Both the position numbers and the translations under genes were made by a program. The notes under the pieces were generated by a model, which worked only from the letters and a program-made list of their open reading frames with translations, had not been told where the DNA came from and made no database searches. Source: Hirsutella rhossiliensis (lineage: Eukaryota > Ascomycota > Sordariomycetes > Hypocreales > Ophiocordycipitaceae). Taken from it: a stretch of DNA of 64,000 nt. Positions 12,924 through 25,903 of the stretch are shown piece by piece (positions within the stretch are counted from its first letter, which is position 1; every line of letters begins with the position of its first letter). The DNA lies in the NCBI RefSeq assembly GCF_020360975.1, contig NW_025408675.1, forward strand, positions 3,183,642-3,247,641. The letters run 5' to 3'.

Positions 12924-15900
12924 TCAAAATGCCCATTGGGAGCACCATAGCTCCACCAGACTTGGGTTAATCTTCTCCATCTTCCGCATCATTGCACTAT
13001 TCTCCCTTGCCCGCTTGGTTTCGAAAGGCGTCGAGTGACGGCCGGCTTTATACGCGGCGAGCGTCTGCCTGTGTGTATCAAGCAGCTTGATGGAGGGGTT
13101 CTTCTCCAGGTCAGCGTTGTCGGTGGCGCTCTTCTCGAGAACGTCGAGCCACTCTTCCAAGCTCACAAGCTTCTTGATTCTGTCGCCATAATATTTCTTG
13201 ACGGCGTGGGCAACCTCTGTCCAGTCTGTCTTGGCCGGATTACAAGCATGGTAGTAGCCAGATATCTCAGAGGCCGGCACCTTGGCTGTCACTCCCGCGA
13301 TCTCCAAGATGACGCTTGCGGTATCTTCAATAGGGACCCAATCAACAACGTGTCGCGGTCCAAGCTGGTCAGGAAGGACTCCGAGGTGAGTGGCACTAGC
13401 GACGAGACTCGGGTAAAACTCCTGCTTGTTCCAAGCTCCCTTCTTACCCCGGGGGCCACCGATTTGGCCGACCCGGATCACCGCCGTCGACAGCCCACAC
13501 TTCTCACGCGCCTCGTCCAGGATCAAGCTGCTGACCGCTTTAGACCGTCCGTAGCCCATGGTTGGCAGGTTGAGATCGGTAAAGCCAGTCTCTGGCACTT
13601 CGTCGTCTGAAGACCAAGTACCGGCCGTGCTAACGCTGGAGAGGAAAAGGACTGGCACACGCTTCTTGGCTGCGGCGGCAAAGTCCACAAAGTGACGCAC
13701 ACCCTTGATATGCGGCTCAAAGGACCCGACGCTGATGTTGAAGTTGACCGGCCATGCGTTGTGAATGATTCGGTCAGCCTCATGCAGGAGGTTGTTGTAC
13801 ATCTTCTCCTCGACGCCCAATCTGGGCTTGGAAAGGTCCGCTTGCACAAACTCGACTTTAGAAAAGTCTTGGCTCAATCCTCGTTCTCCGCTGACGCCAG
13901 GTTGCCGGGAGCGGCCTCCATCCGAGCCTCGGTTCAAGGCCACAATCTTCTTCACCTGAGGGGGGAGGAGCACATCATGTCCAGCATGTAGGCGCCCAGT
14001 GATCCCGTAGTACCGGTCAAAAGCACTGTCTGGCCTTCAAAGAGTGGCTCTTGCTTGCCTGAGACGGGAGCTGGCAAATCGCTCGTGTACTTGGACAGAA
14101 GTCTCTGCGCAATGGAGACTTCACTCTCCGGCTCTTTGCCCCCGATCGAAGACCCATTGACCACGGCAAGAAGATGTGCAGCCATCTGCGAAGGAGTAGG
14201 GTTGGCGTAAATGTCCTTGGGCGCTACTGATTCGGAGTTATCGGACGGATGGGCAGCGTCCACGCCGGAGCGCAGCATGTTTGCCATCTGGATGACTTGG
14301 GCAGAGTCGATGCCAGCGCTGAAGATGTCGGTATCGCCCTCCAGCTCCGGGGCCCCAAACTTTGTTTGCAGCAAGTCAATTATGGAGCCAGTCAGCTTGT
14401 CGGCACTGTCGAAATCGAGGGCGATCGGGCCCGACGCTCCACCGGACCATGCGTTCTCGTACAGTGTGTCGATCTCATCCTTGTAGAGCTGCAGGGCGGC
14501 GGCTCGCTGAATTGACCCCTTTCCAGCTCGAGGAAACGGCTTCGCGGGATCGGTCAGTCCGGCAAAGGACCGATTGATGCGGCCATGAGCCACCGTCTCC
14601 TTGTTGATTTCTTCGACGAGCGGCCACAAATCCTCGAGGAACTTCTCTTTTTCCTCGTCGCTTGTCGGGTGGGAGGCAGGCTCAACCAACAGTGCAGGCT
14701 GGAATCTCTGGTGTCCGACAACGACGGCACCCTTCACGTTTGCGTGCGCAGTGACGGCTGCCTCGATGCTGACGGGGTTGAGCTTTTCGCCATTGGAGAA
14801 GACGATGATGTTGTCAATTCGTCCCTGGTACATCCAATGGTCCGGGAGATCGGGGTGGCGCTTGAAGATGTCCTTGGTCGCCCATTCTTGCGCGTCTGGG
14901 AAGGTATAGAAGACGCCTTGCTGTCGACGCCCGTTGGCGTCCTTCCGAACGAAGACAAGCTCATGGACACCATCGTCATCTTCCAGCGGGCGCCAGTCTG
15001 CCCCCATAACATCCATATTGAAAGAAAAGTACTGCCACAGCTTGGAGTTCCGTTGGAAATACCGAGGGTAAGGGAAATGCCTGTAGACGAACATGTTAAA
15101 CAAAATCGGCATTGAATTTTTCATTGAATACTTACTCTGTGGACGCCATGGAGTTCTCCAAGGTGACTCCACGTTCGACAAGCATGTCGCCAGCTGCCTT
15201 TGAGAGAGCGCCTGGAAAGGTTTAGCCACAGGGAAACGAGAAGACTCGGGCGTAGAATCTTACCTCCTCCAAAAGACACAAAGTTCAACTTCCTGAGCGT
15301 CTCGATACCCTCCTCGGTGTGGCTCAATTCCTCCATGATCGAAGGAGGGAGGAGAGCGGCGTCAGCTCCAGACTGGGCAAGGCACTGGATAACAAGATCA
15401 GAGTTTAGCGGGCGCTCAGGGATGCCAAGTGCGATGGGCTGTCCGTAAAAAATGGCCATCGACAAGAACACGTAGACGGCGGCCGCGTGGAACATTGGCA
15501 TTGGGAGGAACAGTCTCGTGGACCTGTCGCTCCATTCCTGCAGCGAGAACTTGGCGCCATGGCTCGTCGGGAGAAAGCGAAACGCGTCCGCGATGGCAAA
15601 AGGCCCCTGCCTGACGACGATGGGCTTGGGTATACCGGTCGATCCACTGGTGTGAAGGACGACCATGGGATCCCACTGCGCTTCTTCAAACGACTTGCTG
15701 TACGGGAACAGTTGTGGCTCGGCGTTGAGCCAAACATCTGCGCTTGGAGCCGCGAAAGCCTGCAGCTTTCTCTTCTTCATCAGGTTTGGACGAGTTGGCG
15801 GTTCGCCTCGGCGTAGTAAAACGCGTTGCAGTTGGTTGCCTCGAACAGGGAGAGGAAGCCTTCAAGACTGTTTCGCGGCGAAACGAAGAAAGCCTGGTAT

Positions 15901-16289
15901 CCAGCCTTGACGCATCCCAGCATCATGATGAGGTAGCGAACATCGTTGGGTCCGATGTACCCAACGGTAGGGAACGCACCCTTGGGCGCAGGTCCGAGTT
16001 TCTTTGTGATTTCTCCGGCAACATGGTTGATGGCGTTGTAGATTTGCTTGTAAGTCACCTTGGCCCAGCCGTCCTTGGCCTCGGAGCCATTGGGAGTGAA
16101 GACGAAGGGACGCGACGGCTCGTTTTTGGCCAGGTCCTCGATGATGTTGATAGCCAGGCGACGGCCGTACGGCTTGTCTGCCAACTGGCCATTGCCGGCG
16201 CCAGCCAGGTCACTCAACTGCTGAGACCTCTGTCCAGGGTTGAGTTGTTGGTTTGGACCGGCCGGTTGGGGCAGCTGGGCTGACAGCAT
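12924..16289 (-). CDS. NRPS-like carboxylate reductase (adenylation-thiolation-reductase), two frame breaks
   Basis: Activates a carboxylic acid as an adenylate, loads it on a phosphopantetheine arm, and releases it reductively as an aldehyde or alcohol. Exons are 16289-15264, 15211-15136 and 15080-12924, with introns of 52 and 55 bp; about 1085 aa if the frame is restored. The A domain shows LHTSGSTGIPKP (A3), FVSFGGGAL (A5 area) and YQGRIDNIIVFSNGEK (A7/A8). The carrier site is DIFSAGIDSAQ, with Ser as the arm attachment. The reductase domain starts with the Rossmann motif LLTGTTGSLGAY and has SSVSTAG and YGRSK for the Ser/Tyr/Lys triad. There is no condensation domain. The frame breaks twice: one base appears missing near 15783, and the C run at 13960-13965 looks two bases too long or is otherwise shifted. 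Intron phases fit once the first break is restored. Either it is a pseudogene or the assembly has indels; the clean domains and introns favour the latter. The substrate is unknown. Confidence 0.85.
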
Positions 16290-16966
16290 TGTCCCGGAGT
16301 GCGTGGATGCCTTGAATAGAGACTAAGGGGTAGGGCGCTCAGGATAACGGAATTCAGGGGCTCATCAAATGCTTGGGGCGGCAGGATTGAACAGGATCCA
16401 TTGGCCCTGGCAAAGTTATTTGGTATATATAAGTCCTTAGACGGAACGGCATAAGAAATATTAAGGCTGTTCGGTCCAAGGTCAAGAGCAGGATATACGC
16501 ACCCGGGAAGCCCGGGTGCACCATTGCGTAACACTGCTCGATAAGCTTTCCCATAGACGACATACGCCGACTCCCCATTCTCGGGGACCTACGGAGTTTC
16601 CTGCCAAGCCTTCATGACCGGGATAACATGACGGCATCGGTAAAGTTCAAGCAAGAACCCACTAGCCTCTCGTTTTGAACGTATCCGGAGTGCTCTTATC
16701 GCCCTGTCCGTTTCGACAAGGTCGGATGAGACTTTGAAGTAAGGCCGGATCTGGTCATCGCCTCATGTTCGTTAAACGGACTAGATGCGGAGGGTGAGGA
16801 TCGGCAGCGGGAACATACAACAGGCCAAATTTAGAGTATTGTCTGTCATGATTGCACGCGGGTGAACATGTCTCGGAGAAGTGTTGACATGCATAATTCA
16901 CGAATCTTTAACCTAGTCTAGCCGTTGTCCCTTGGCCCCCTCCTTAACGCCATCGTTCACGAAGCT
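16290..16966. promoter_or_regulatory. Upstream region of the NRPS-like gene
   Basis: About 680 bp between the NRPS-like ATG and the EthD stop, both on the minus strand. It holds the NRPS-like promoter. No specific operator recognised. Confidence 0.35.
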
Positions 16967-17284
16967 TCATTTTCCTGCTGACCACTGCTCCTTGACGGTT
17001 CCCTTCAAGGCCACCGGACGGACATTTGTGAAGTTCTTGATATCCGCCATGATCTCTGCTCCTTCTTCTTGCATAGCCTTCTGGTACGCCTCCATGCTGG
17101 TCCACCGCATGACGCACATCAAAGCGTATGGTGAATCTTCGGTCATTTCTACCACGTCCCACGACTGGAAACCGTACTTTGCCCATTTCTGATTGCACAG
17201 CGGCATGTGAGTCGAATAATAGTGCGAATGGTTGAATTGTAGGTCCGGAGACCGGGCATATGTAATCATGACAATGGCCGGCAT
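16967..17284 (-). CDS. EthD-domain small protein
   Basis: An intact, intronless 105 aa protein. The pattern fits EthD/dimeric alpha-beta barrel proteins: an N-terminal beta strand (MPAIVMITYARSPDLQF) and a His-rich segment (NHSHYYSTHMPLC) matching the conserved F..YY...H.PL motif. It ends with a strand region, NFTNVRP, and a short tail. Such proteins are often encoded in fungal aromatic-polyketide or degradation loci, where relatives act as cyclases, decarboxylases or monooxygenase partners; many remain uncharacterised. It is tandem with the NRPS-like gene and 677 bp upstream of it, on the same strand. A tailoring role there is an inference. The ATG at 17284 is the only sensible start. Confidence 0.82.
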   Translation of the reverse strand: MPAIVMITYARSPDLQFNHSHYYSTHMPLCNQKWAKYGFQSWDVVEMTEDSPYALMCVMRWTSMEAYQKAMQEEGAEIMADIKNFTNVRPVALKGTVKEQWSAGK

Positions 17285-18289
17285 GGCTGGACTTTATTTT
17301 CGGTTGAGCGGTGGGAGTTTGTGTTGAGAATGTGCGCGTAGATGAGTCGGTGGACAGTACAATATTTGGCCTTCTTACCCGTCGCTATCCAGCTACGTGC
17401 CGCTCTCGAGATTTATAGCATGCTACAGCGGTATACATCTGCGTAGCTGATGTAAACGCCGAATGGAGAAAGGTGCTATTAATCTTTGGAGAAATAAAGA
17501 TGTACACCCTTCTTACCGGTAATTTGATTCTATGGTGCTAGGGGAATTCCAGAGTTTCAACCTCTACGGAGTCCGGACTTGATGGTTACGGATCCGGCCA
17601 CTTCGGGGGCATGCGCACGCCTTGCACCCACACCATATCCACAAGACAGGCCACTAGGGGAACAACTTGGTCAGGGTGCCATCCGCCAACCACTCGTAAG
17701 AGTCTTTCTCCACTTCCCGTCGAGAGACAAGGACAGTTGGCGGGGGCGATGTCGCGGAAGGGCAGCTCGCCTGTTCTCGTTCAGCTGAATAGGAGTGACG
17801 TTGCATGATTATAGCGCTCAAAGCATTCCTGTCATGTCCACGAATGTATGCCTGCACAGGTTGTTTCTTGCATTACGCAAAATGAATAAGTATGACAAGG
17901 ATTTCAGCATCATCAACGCTCCATCTAGCAGGCGGACTAAGATGCGCTGTTCCTCCAAGGCCGTTACATAATTAATGGATGAAAATCCAGTGTCGGCCCC
18001 AAAAAAACCACATGTAGAGGGCCAGGCGCCGCAGCCGACGATAATAAGGCCCCTGGTCTCTTCCCAAGGGGTTGTCTCCAGCCACCCGCACATGAACGCG
18101 AGCTGTCACCTCCGTGCACTCGCCGCTCTCTCACCATCCCAGTCATGCCAATGCCTCCCTGAACTAATATCCGAATCAACATGTCCCAACAGCTAAAAGA
18201 GGCATAGGGACAATGCTCCTTACTGCAGGCACAGCAGCTGAACATCCAACCCGTCCTCATAATCCGGATTGTCGTTAAAACATTCATGA
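17285..18289. other. Intergenic, no supported gene
   Basis: About 1 kb between the EthD start and the GH2 stop. ORFs here are short and compositionally random. It includes the probable EthD promoter and the GH2 3' UTR. Confidence 0.4.
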
Positions 18290-20553
18290 TTAGCGTACCC
18301 CTCGTGCGAGCGCAGCCCGGTAAAGGAGCGCGATGTCGTCCTTCCACTGCTGCACATCTGGACGCAGCAAGCGGCGATCGTATGTGTACAGCCCGTTAAC
18401 CTCACCCTCAACGTCCGTTGTTTGGGTCCAGACGCCTCCGCTGCATGCATACCGCTCAACTTGCTCGCGCAGCTCCATAAAGATGACGCTAGCTCTATAG
18501 TTATAGGCGTTTAGGTCTTTGCTGACCTCGTATGTCTGGTTGATTGTGTCTATCGCCTGCTGGACTTTCCAAAGGCTGAGCACGAGTGAAACCCGTTAGC
18601 AGCCGAAACGGCGTCAAGAACCTTGAGCGCGTAAAGAACAGGGCCAACTCACTGATCGGCTGAAACATTGTGGCCAATTCCCCCAAACTCGCCCTGGAAG
18701 CCAATTCGCGTTGGATCATACGGGGAAGATGCAATGGAATAAAATGGCGTGCCGCACTGGGGATTCGCGTAATGGTGGTTATCCTGGGATCAACGGTGTC
18801 AGTTTGCAATTAAGTTTCCCCTGTTTTCTTCGCGGCATAAGCTTACGGAAAAGTCCCCAAACCCGTGATCGAACCAGCCTGTCACGGAGTCAATCAACCT
18901 CGTAGGGTCAATGCTGCGCACGACATCAGTGAGTTGCCCTTCGGGATACGGTGCGTTTCTCCGCTGGCCCCAGCCTTCGTTGTAAATGACCTGTCAAGCA
19001 GCACGTTAGCTCATTGACTCTAACGATTCGTTCACCCTGCCTCGCCACGTCTTACCCAGGTCACAATGGACGGATAGCTCTTGTGCTCGCTGATGAGGAC
19101 TTCAAGCTGGCGCTGAAACTCCTTTTGCTGTGCGTCATTGGGTAGCCGGTTGAAGTCATCCGGCAAGCTTGGCATATCTTGAACAACCATCAAGCCTATT
19201 TCATCACATGCTTGATAGAAGAGATCGGGCTCAACTTTTATCTAAGAGTTCATTGCGTGAGCACGGCGGTGAGTCTGGGCGAAACGTCACGAGCACGAGA
19301 CTTACATGCTTTCGAACCATGTTGAAGCCCAGGGACTTGAGCATCTTCAGGTCATAAATCATAGCCTCACGACTGGGCGGCGTGTAGAGCCCATCGGGCC
19401 AGTATCCTTGATCGAGAGTGCCGAACAGAAAGACAAAGTCCCCGTTCAGAAGTGGCCGCTGAATGCCGTTGACGAGGCCCTTGGAAATCGTTCGGAATCC
19501 GGTATAGCTTTGGACTTCGTCTTCGCCCATCTTGATGGTCATGTTGTACAGAGTGGGCGAAGATGGCTCCCAAAGTTCGGGGTTGTCCACCTCAAACTGG
19601 AGTTCCGTGTCGGCATTTCCTCTTCGGCGAGCAACCACGTGCCCTTTTCGGTTGTAGATGGAAACTTCGATGGGGTTTCCTCCTCTCCGAGAACTATGAG
19701 CGGTCAAGGTGACTGGGCGAGGTCAGCATCCACAGTTGTGTCTATTTCCATCCCGCGGGCATGCGTACCGATTCCGTCCATGCCGGCCGCCACGTCGAGT
19801 TGCTGGATGTGGTCTCTTGGAACGCTCTCTAGCCACACCGTCTGCCAGATTCCCGAGCACGGCCTGTACCAAATGTGTCTTGGATTCTTGGTTTGTTTGC
19901 CGACGGGAATGACCTCGGAGTCGGAAGGATCGTACACGAAAACCAGTCTGCGTTCAACCATCGGTCAGATCCACAAGACATCAGCACGCAACTCGCGGAG
20001 AAGAGTGAGCTTACAGTTCGTTGTCCTCGTCAAACTTGACTTGAGCCGTCACGTCGAGGCTGAATCGAAAATATCCGCCAACATGATTGCCAACTTTGAC
20101 TCCGTTGACAAAAACGGTGGCGTCATAATCCACGGCTTCAAAGTGGAGGGTGACCGACTTCCCTTCCCATTCCTTTGAAACTCGAAAGCTTCTCGCAAAC
20201 CACATGCGTGTTACGTTGAGGAGCTGGATCCCCGACAGGCCGCTTTCGATACATGACGGGACCAGGACCTCGCGCTCAAGGAGACCGCCGGGGAGCTTGT
20301 CGATATCGGCGGCGCTCCTGGCCTCTTGATACGTCCAGATTCCGTTCAGGTTCTGCCAGACATCTCTACGGAGCTGGGGGCGAGGATGCTCGGGCCAAGG
20401 GTCTCTGCCGACCTTGTATGTCCAGTCCGTGTCCAGGGGCGGCGTCTGGACCCTGTACGGCACGGGAGCGCGCTTAAAGACGGACTGCAAAGATCCCGCA
20501 GCGACTGATAGCCAAAATAAGCTGCTCCATAGGACCGCATGTAGGAGTTGCAT
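18290..20553 (-). CDS. Secreted glycoside hydrolase family 2 protein
   Basis: Exons 20553-20015, 19947-19769, 19712-19306, 19241-19056, 18990-18847, 18783-18653 and 18575-18290 join in frame into 623 aa. Their introns are 67, 56, 64, 65, 63 and 77 bp, all GT-AG. The signal peptide MQLLHAVLWSSLFWLSVAAG is followed by the sugar-binding jelly-roll domain (WQNLNGIWTYQ, FVNGVKVGNHVGGYFRF). An immunoglobulin-like beta-sandwich comes next (LTAHSSRRGG to GFRTI). The TIM barrel carries LKMLKSLGFNMVRKH, the acid/base Glu442 in VIYNEGWG and the nucleophile Glu517 in GFQGEFGG. These fix it as a retaining GH2 enzyme (beta-galactosidase, beta-glucuronidase or beta-mannosidase clan). Which sugar it removes cannot be told from motifs alone. 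It acts outside the cell on plant or microbial polysaccharide, by inference. The ATG at 20553 gives the signal peptide directly. Confidence 0.9.
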
Positions 20554-23500
20554 GACGACTAGAGTCGAAGTCAACTAACGAAACGGGCCGGATGTTAGCG
20601 CCCGTGGATTGTAAGCCGTGGTCAGGGGAGACCGAGTGACAAAATACGGTCGAGGAAGAACAAGAATAAAAGCATAGATGCCACGGTGGCAGGGGTAGGT
20701 GGAATGGCAGGGAGGCGTCCTTGCCGAGCCATGGAATGCTATCGTTCAGTCTATTATACTTCGTAGACACAGCACCATCGCCCCTCCTGGCTGGAGGGAG
20801 GCTGGAGGCTGTGTGATCCCCCTCAGCTTGTAGGGACCTGGTTTTATGCAGTCATCGTTGAACTGCTGCCACAAACAGTGTATCTTGGCTGCCGGTCTCA
20901 TGTCGGCGGCAGACTGCGGCGAGGTGCCGTTGTCCGACACAGGCGCATTGCTGGCTGCCAAGAGACGCCCAAGGCAGAGCCGGACCGCCAGGTCCCTGTA
21001 GTCCAGACGCGTGTCTTGTGTGACCTCCCTGGACAGTCGGGCGGACGCGTTTTACCCTTGGAGTACTGCTACCCCCTAGATACCCCACGGAAGCTAGCTT
21101 GTCGCCCGGAATTTGACACCCTTGTTCGTACGTCCGGAGTACTCCCCGCTCATCAGCCGGCCTGTGCAGATCAGACGCAGGGCTGTTGTTGCGGGGTCAC
21201 ATCGTCGATCTTTGCAGGGCCTGGATCCAGGATCATGGGTCATATGAAAATGTCTTGTGGCCCCTCGGAGGCATCGGCTCCATGAATGGCTTGCCAAGGC
21301 TCATCCGGGCCTGTGTCGTCCGGTCGTCTGATGCCACCGCTTGCTGACCTTCCCCATCAGGCAGAGAGCATGTACGTTTAGGCCAGCACCTGAAATTAAG
21401 GTTATTTAACAACCAAGCTTGTCGGTTCGTAATGACGCGAGGCTCTTGGGCCCATGACGTATTTCCAGCAGTCCTCCTCCACGCTTTCAGTCGGGTCAAT
21501 CATAGCGAGTGGTGTGTGGAAGCATTGTTGGTGTCTGGTGGTGGCTTCACCACCCTGAGAAGTAAGCCCGAACGTATCAGTGCCAGCACTGGATGCCTTT
21601 AGTTCCCGCGTCTTGGATAGTTCGAGATCATCAATGCTGGCCTCTACTGCGCGCTGGTTTCATGTCGCTTTCGTGTCGTTCCAGAACCGAGCTCTGGAAA
21701 TATTCATGCGGTCACCCCTTCGCTTGATGTAATCTCGTGAGCTCATGTTGCAACACGCAATAAGTTCTTGGGTTTCATTGACACGTCTCTGTTTGGATTA
21801 TCGGCGGCGACTGCTTCATGTGCTGTGGCAGATGGTGTTGTGGTGCACACGAGCGTCTTGGTGATCAAACCTGAATTCAGACTTGGTCGGAGACATGTTG
21901 ACAAATCCCCCGGCCATTTGGATTGACATCTCTGCTCTTATGCTGGCTGGCCGAGTTCATATGGAGTATGCCATACAGACGTACCTCTGGGAGGTAAATC
22001 AAGAAAATCAGAGCCTTGAACAATGCACGCTACACCTGGTTGCTAATAATCCCTACACGTAGTCTCGCACATCCAAACAGCCTGATATACAGGTCCTCTG
22101 AAGTACTCGATCTTCGACCAAAGGCAAAGGCTCAAGCAGACAGTGCTGGCTTAGCTGGTAGGCAGCCGATGCCATCGATGACAGCTCGAAATTTGATTCT
22201 TACACCTTATCGAAACCATCTGAACATGAAGCCTGCAAGATGTCTCATCGATAGCCAGTCTAAATGTCCATGTCCAGATCTTGACAAGCTCCTCGACAAC
22301 CCTTCCTCTCGGTCTCTCACTGTTTCCCCATTGGCGCTTCTTCATGGTGAAAAGAGTCCGGCGAGCGGTTCGTCGCGTATTCCGCCGTCTTCCGTGGCTT
22401 CAACTTTCTTTTCTCGACGCCAGTTCAATTCACATACTTGCGAGAGGCGGGTAGCAAAGCTGGCGCCCAATCTCAATAGAGACACAATTCAGGGCAACGA
22501 CAAGTAGAGACAAGCACCTCGGAAAACACGCTTGCGATCGAGTCTCGCGTGCTTGTGTGCAACATCCGCATGTCTCACGAGTGGCCGGCTCATACGTGAA
22601 ACTGGCTTATCCCTACCGTTGACGCATTGACGCATTGCCACGAGACACTTTACAGCAGTCGGATGCATCTAGAACCAATGGATCAAGGCTTGGATAATCC
22701 GTCGTCCTGACCGGCGGAGCGACTGAGGTAGGCGACGGCGTGGGCTTCTCCTCAGAAAACAAGTACCGTCCGACCTCGATGCGTCTATGCAACGCTGCGA
22801 AGGCTTCAGTTGATCTCGAGTTTACCGGCCGGATGGCCGCAGCGATAAACGAGCATCATGGCTTCATCAACAACTACCACGTGTGCCAGTTGGAGATTTC
22901 CCCTTGCGATATGCTGATGAGATGGCATCCTGCGTCGTCCTCGGATCAGTATTCACCCCCGTGTATCTTTCCCATGGAAAGCTTCCCGCGATCAGCAAGT
23001 TGCGCATTCACGGATCGATACCTAGTATCGAACCGTGGACTTGAGCCAGGGTAAATGTCCCTTGGGCGAGATGATTGGCTTTCAATGTCTCACCCATGTT
23101 CATGTGCCGCGTGACGATGCGCTCAGTTGAGCATCCCGGAGCCTCGACCCAGCCTCAGCCCCAACAAGACCAGGGCTCAGAACCGAGATGGAAGCACCAC
23201 GATCAGTTGCTTGTCCTAACTCGCGTGTTCGGAGCGCTTCCTGAGCTTGGTACGCCGGCGAGTTCCCCGAGGACGCCAACAAATGGAATACTCAAGGACA
23301 TGAGCAGTCGTCGCATCGGCAGACATGAAATCATATAGTCAACCGTATTTGACGGAGGTGGAATGGCCAAACGGGTGTGAACGCCGTCCTTGAAACGTCG
23401 TTTCGCGATCAATGACAATGATTGTCCGAACTCCGTGGAATACGACAGCCACCCGGCACCGCTTCCCGGCTTGCTTCATTCGCAAAAGCAGCCCGGCTTC

Positions 23501-24506
23501 GGCCCACACTGTCACATGGCCCGTCGGACGGCGCACCGCGTCCCTCGCGCATCCGTTGTCTCCGCGTATGTACGTATCCGCCCCCCGGCCCCGGAGCGCT
23601 GCGTTGTGCCTGCGCGGGACAGCAAACTCGCATCGTGCCATTATTCTGACACACATTTGGACACTTCCGGACTCCGCCACTTGACGATGCCGCTCCAACA
23701 TGCATCGCCGAGCCCTGCAGGTGTTGCTTCCAAAGCGACACAAATGGCAACCGAATCATGTCGAGTCGCACTGCAACCGTATGGGTTTGGCTGGATGTCC
23801 AGTCGAGTTTGCTTGGCATATACTGGCGGTTGGGTATCGATGCCCATTGAGACGGCAGAAGCGGATGCAAAGAGGAGGTTGGGCAACATCTCGACGTCTG
23901 GCCTTTCTAACTTGAGCGTGCGTGCTCTTGAGCAGCTGCTACGTACATGTAAGTTGTCAGCAAACAGCGCTCATGAGCGGGTAGCACAAGCTAAGCGGGA
24001 AACCAAGTGCATGGATCAGACGTGAAACGCGGACGGCAGTGTTCAAGCCGCAGCTAACAACCTTTTTGCGTCGCGGCAAGGGGCCCAGTTATGTAGACGC
24101 GCCGTGGGTGCACAACCTCTCATGAGATTGCGTGCTCGACATCCTCCTTGACCTCATATGTAGCGGTGGCGTCATCCGCACCATCATCGCGTCAACTCGG
24201 CCTGGCCAGTTCCGACGTCGACCGGCGCAAGTCCCCTCGCAGATGGCACATCCGTTTTGGACTGGTATGGCGAAGCAATCAGTTGCATTTCGCAATATGT
24301 TGCGTGATGCGGTCACTGCGGGATCTGGGCATGGACCCGTTGGAGACCGGAAAGGGGTGGGCTGTCAGTAGTCGGATTGAAAACCGGGGAGCCAGGTCCA
24401 GCTCCATCCTCGGCATCCATACATATATATCTAGAGCCGAGGCCCCCCCTCCACCGTAAAGACTGAGAGGTCCAAGACGACGACTCGCCTGCTTGCCATA
24501 TACAGA
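20554..24506. other. Gene-poor interval of about 4 kb
   Basis: Several ORFs of 60-211 codons occur on both strands (the longest at 23390-24025). They overlap each other, are rich in Arg, Ser, Pro and His, lack domains, and show no intron-exon logic. No terminal repeats or transposase remains were seen. The right end should hold the promoter of the dioxygenase gene; ATATATAT-like sequence occurs near 24420, about 85 bp before its ATG. Confidence 0.45.
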
Positions 24507-25789
24507 ATGGCGCCCTCACTTGTCGGGACAACCACTGAGGTCACGACTTCTTCCACTTACAAGCTCACATTCGGCAAGTACAAGGAGACGGACGGCACCT
24601 CAATCGACAGAGATGTAGAAACGGGCAAAAAGGGCAACAATGCCGCCAAGGTGATTATCCCCTCGAGATTATCCCCTCGACGCAGAGACCGGAAATCGGA
24701 AGTTGACCCAGCATATCAGTACCTTCACTACTTGCCTACCTGGAACCCCGAGGAGAGATACCCCCCTCTCGAGCCCTTTGAACACTACGAACACGGCAAA
24801 GATGCCGACCCGTCTTTTCCCAACCTGCTGCCGCCGGGCACCTCCGTCACGGACCTCACCCCGACCATCGGCTCCGAGGTGAAAGGGATCCAGCTGTCCT
24901 CGCTCAGCGACGCCGGCAAGGACGAGCTCGCACTATACGTGGCACAGCGCAAGGTTGTTGCCTTCCGGAACCAAGACTTTGCCGACCTCCCCATCTCCGA
25001 AGCCCTCCATCATGGCTCCTACTTTGGCCGACACCACATCCACCCGACATCGGGAGTGCCAGAGGGCTATCCCGAGATCCAGCTCGTGCACCGCGGCGAG
25101 GGTGACAAGGCCAAGGAGGAGATGCTTCGGTACCACACGACCACGGTGGCCTGGCACTCGGATGCCACGTACGAGCAGCAGCCTCCCGGCACAACGTTCC
25201 TCTACATCCTGAACAAGCCGGACACCGGAGGCGACACGCTTTTTGTCGACGCCGTCCAGGCCTACAGGCGTCTGAGCCCGCTCTTCCAGGAGCGTCTTCA
25301 CGGCTTAAAGGCCACGCACTCGGGCATTGAGCAGGTCAACGCCGCCGCCATCAGGGCCAGCATCAAGAGACGAGAGCCCGTCGTCAACGAGCACCCGATT
25401 GTGCGGACTCATCCGGCAACGGGAGAAAAGGCTCTCTTTGTCAACGATCAGTGTATGTGGTGTTCTGGACAAACGAAGCGCTCTGCATTCTGCTGGGTGG
25501 CTCGATGAACTCGACGTGGCTGACACTTGTTTGCTTGACAGTTACACGCGAGATTTTAGGGATGAAAAAGGAAGAGTCCGACGCCATCCTCCAGTTCCTC
25601 TACAACCACATGGCCTTTGGTGCCGACTTCCAGGCCCGGATCAAGTGGGAGGAGGGAACGGTGGTCGTATGGGACAATCGGGTAACCCAGCACACTGCTC
25701 TGGCCAACTGGGAGAATGGACAGAGGCGTCACCTTGCACGCATCACGCCACAGGCCGAAAGGCCATATGAGACGCCTTTTGATGGCTAA
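24507..25789 (+). CDS. TauD/TfdA-family Fe(II)/2-oxoglutarate dioxygenase
   Basis: A non-haem iron dioxygenase of 397 aa that couples 2-oxoglutarate decarboxylation to substrate hydroxylation. Fungal members of this branch use taurine and other alkyl sulfonates or sulfate esters. Exons 24507-25452 and 25542-25789 flank an 89 bp GT-AG intron. The metal triad is visible as His217 and Asp219 in AWHSDATYE and His366 in DNRVTQHTA, followed by the Arg-rich 2-oxoglutarate-binding segment GQRRHLARI. The N-terminal approximately 100 residues are variable and include YLPTWNPEERYPPLEPFEH, typical of fungal TauD proteins. It is intact. Its stop is 114 bp from the converging GNAT gene. The exact substrate cannot be read from the sequence. 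Confidence 0.92.
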
Positions 25790-25903
25790 GAAGCCTAAGC
25801 TTGATGACGGACCGAGAAACATGCCAATGATGACTTTGATGTTCTTCCATTGCCTCAACTCCAGGTCCAGACGTTGTTCAATCACTCGGCATATCATCCC
25901 GGA

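Noticed and set aside
23390..24025. 211-codon plus-strand ORF
   Set aside because: No domain, random-like composition, competing ORFs on the opposite strand.
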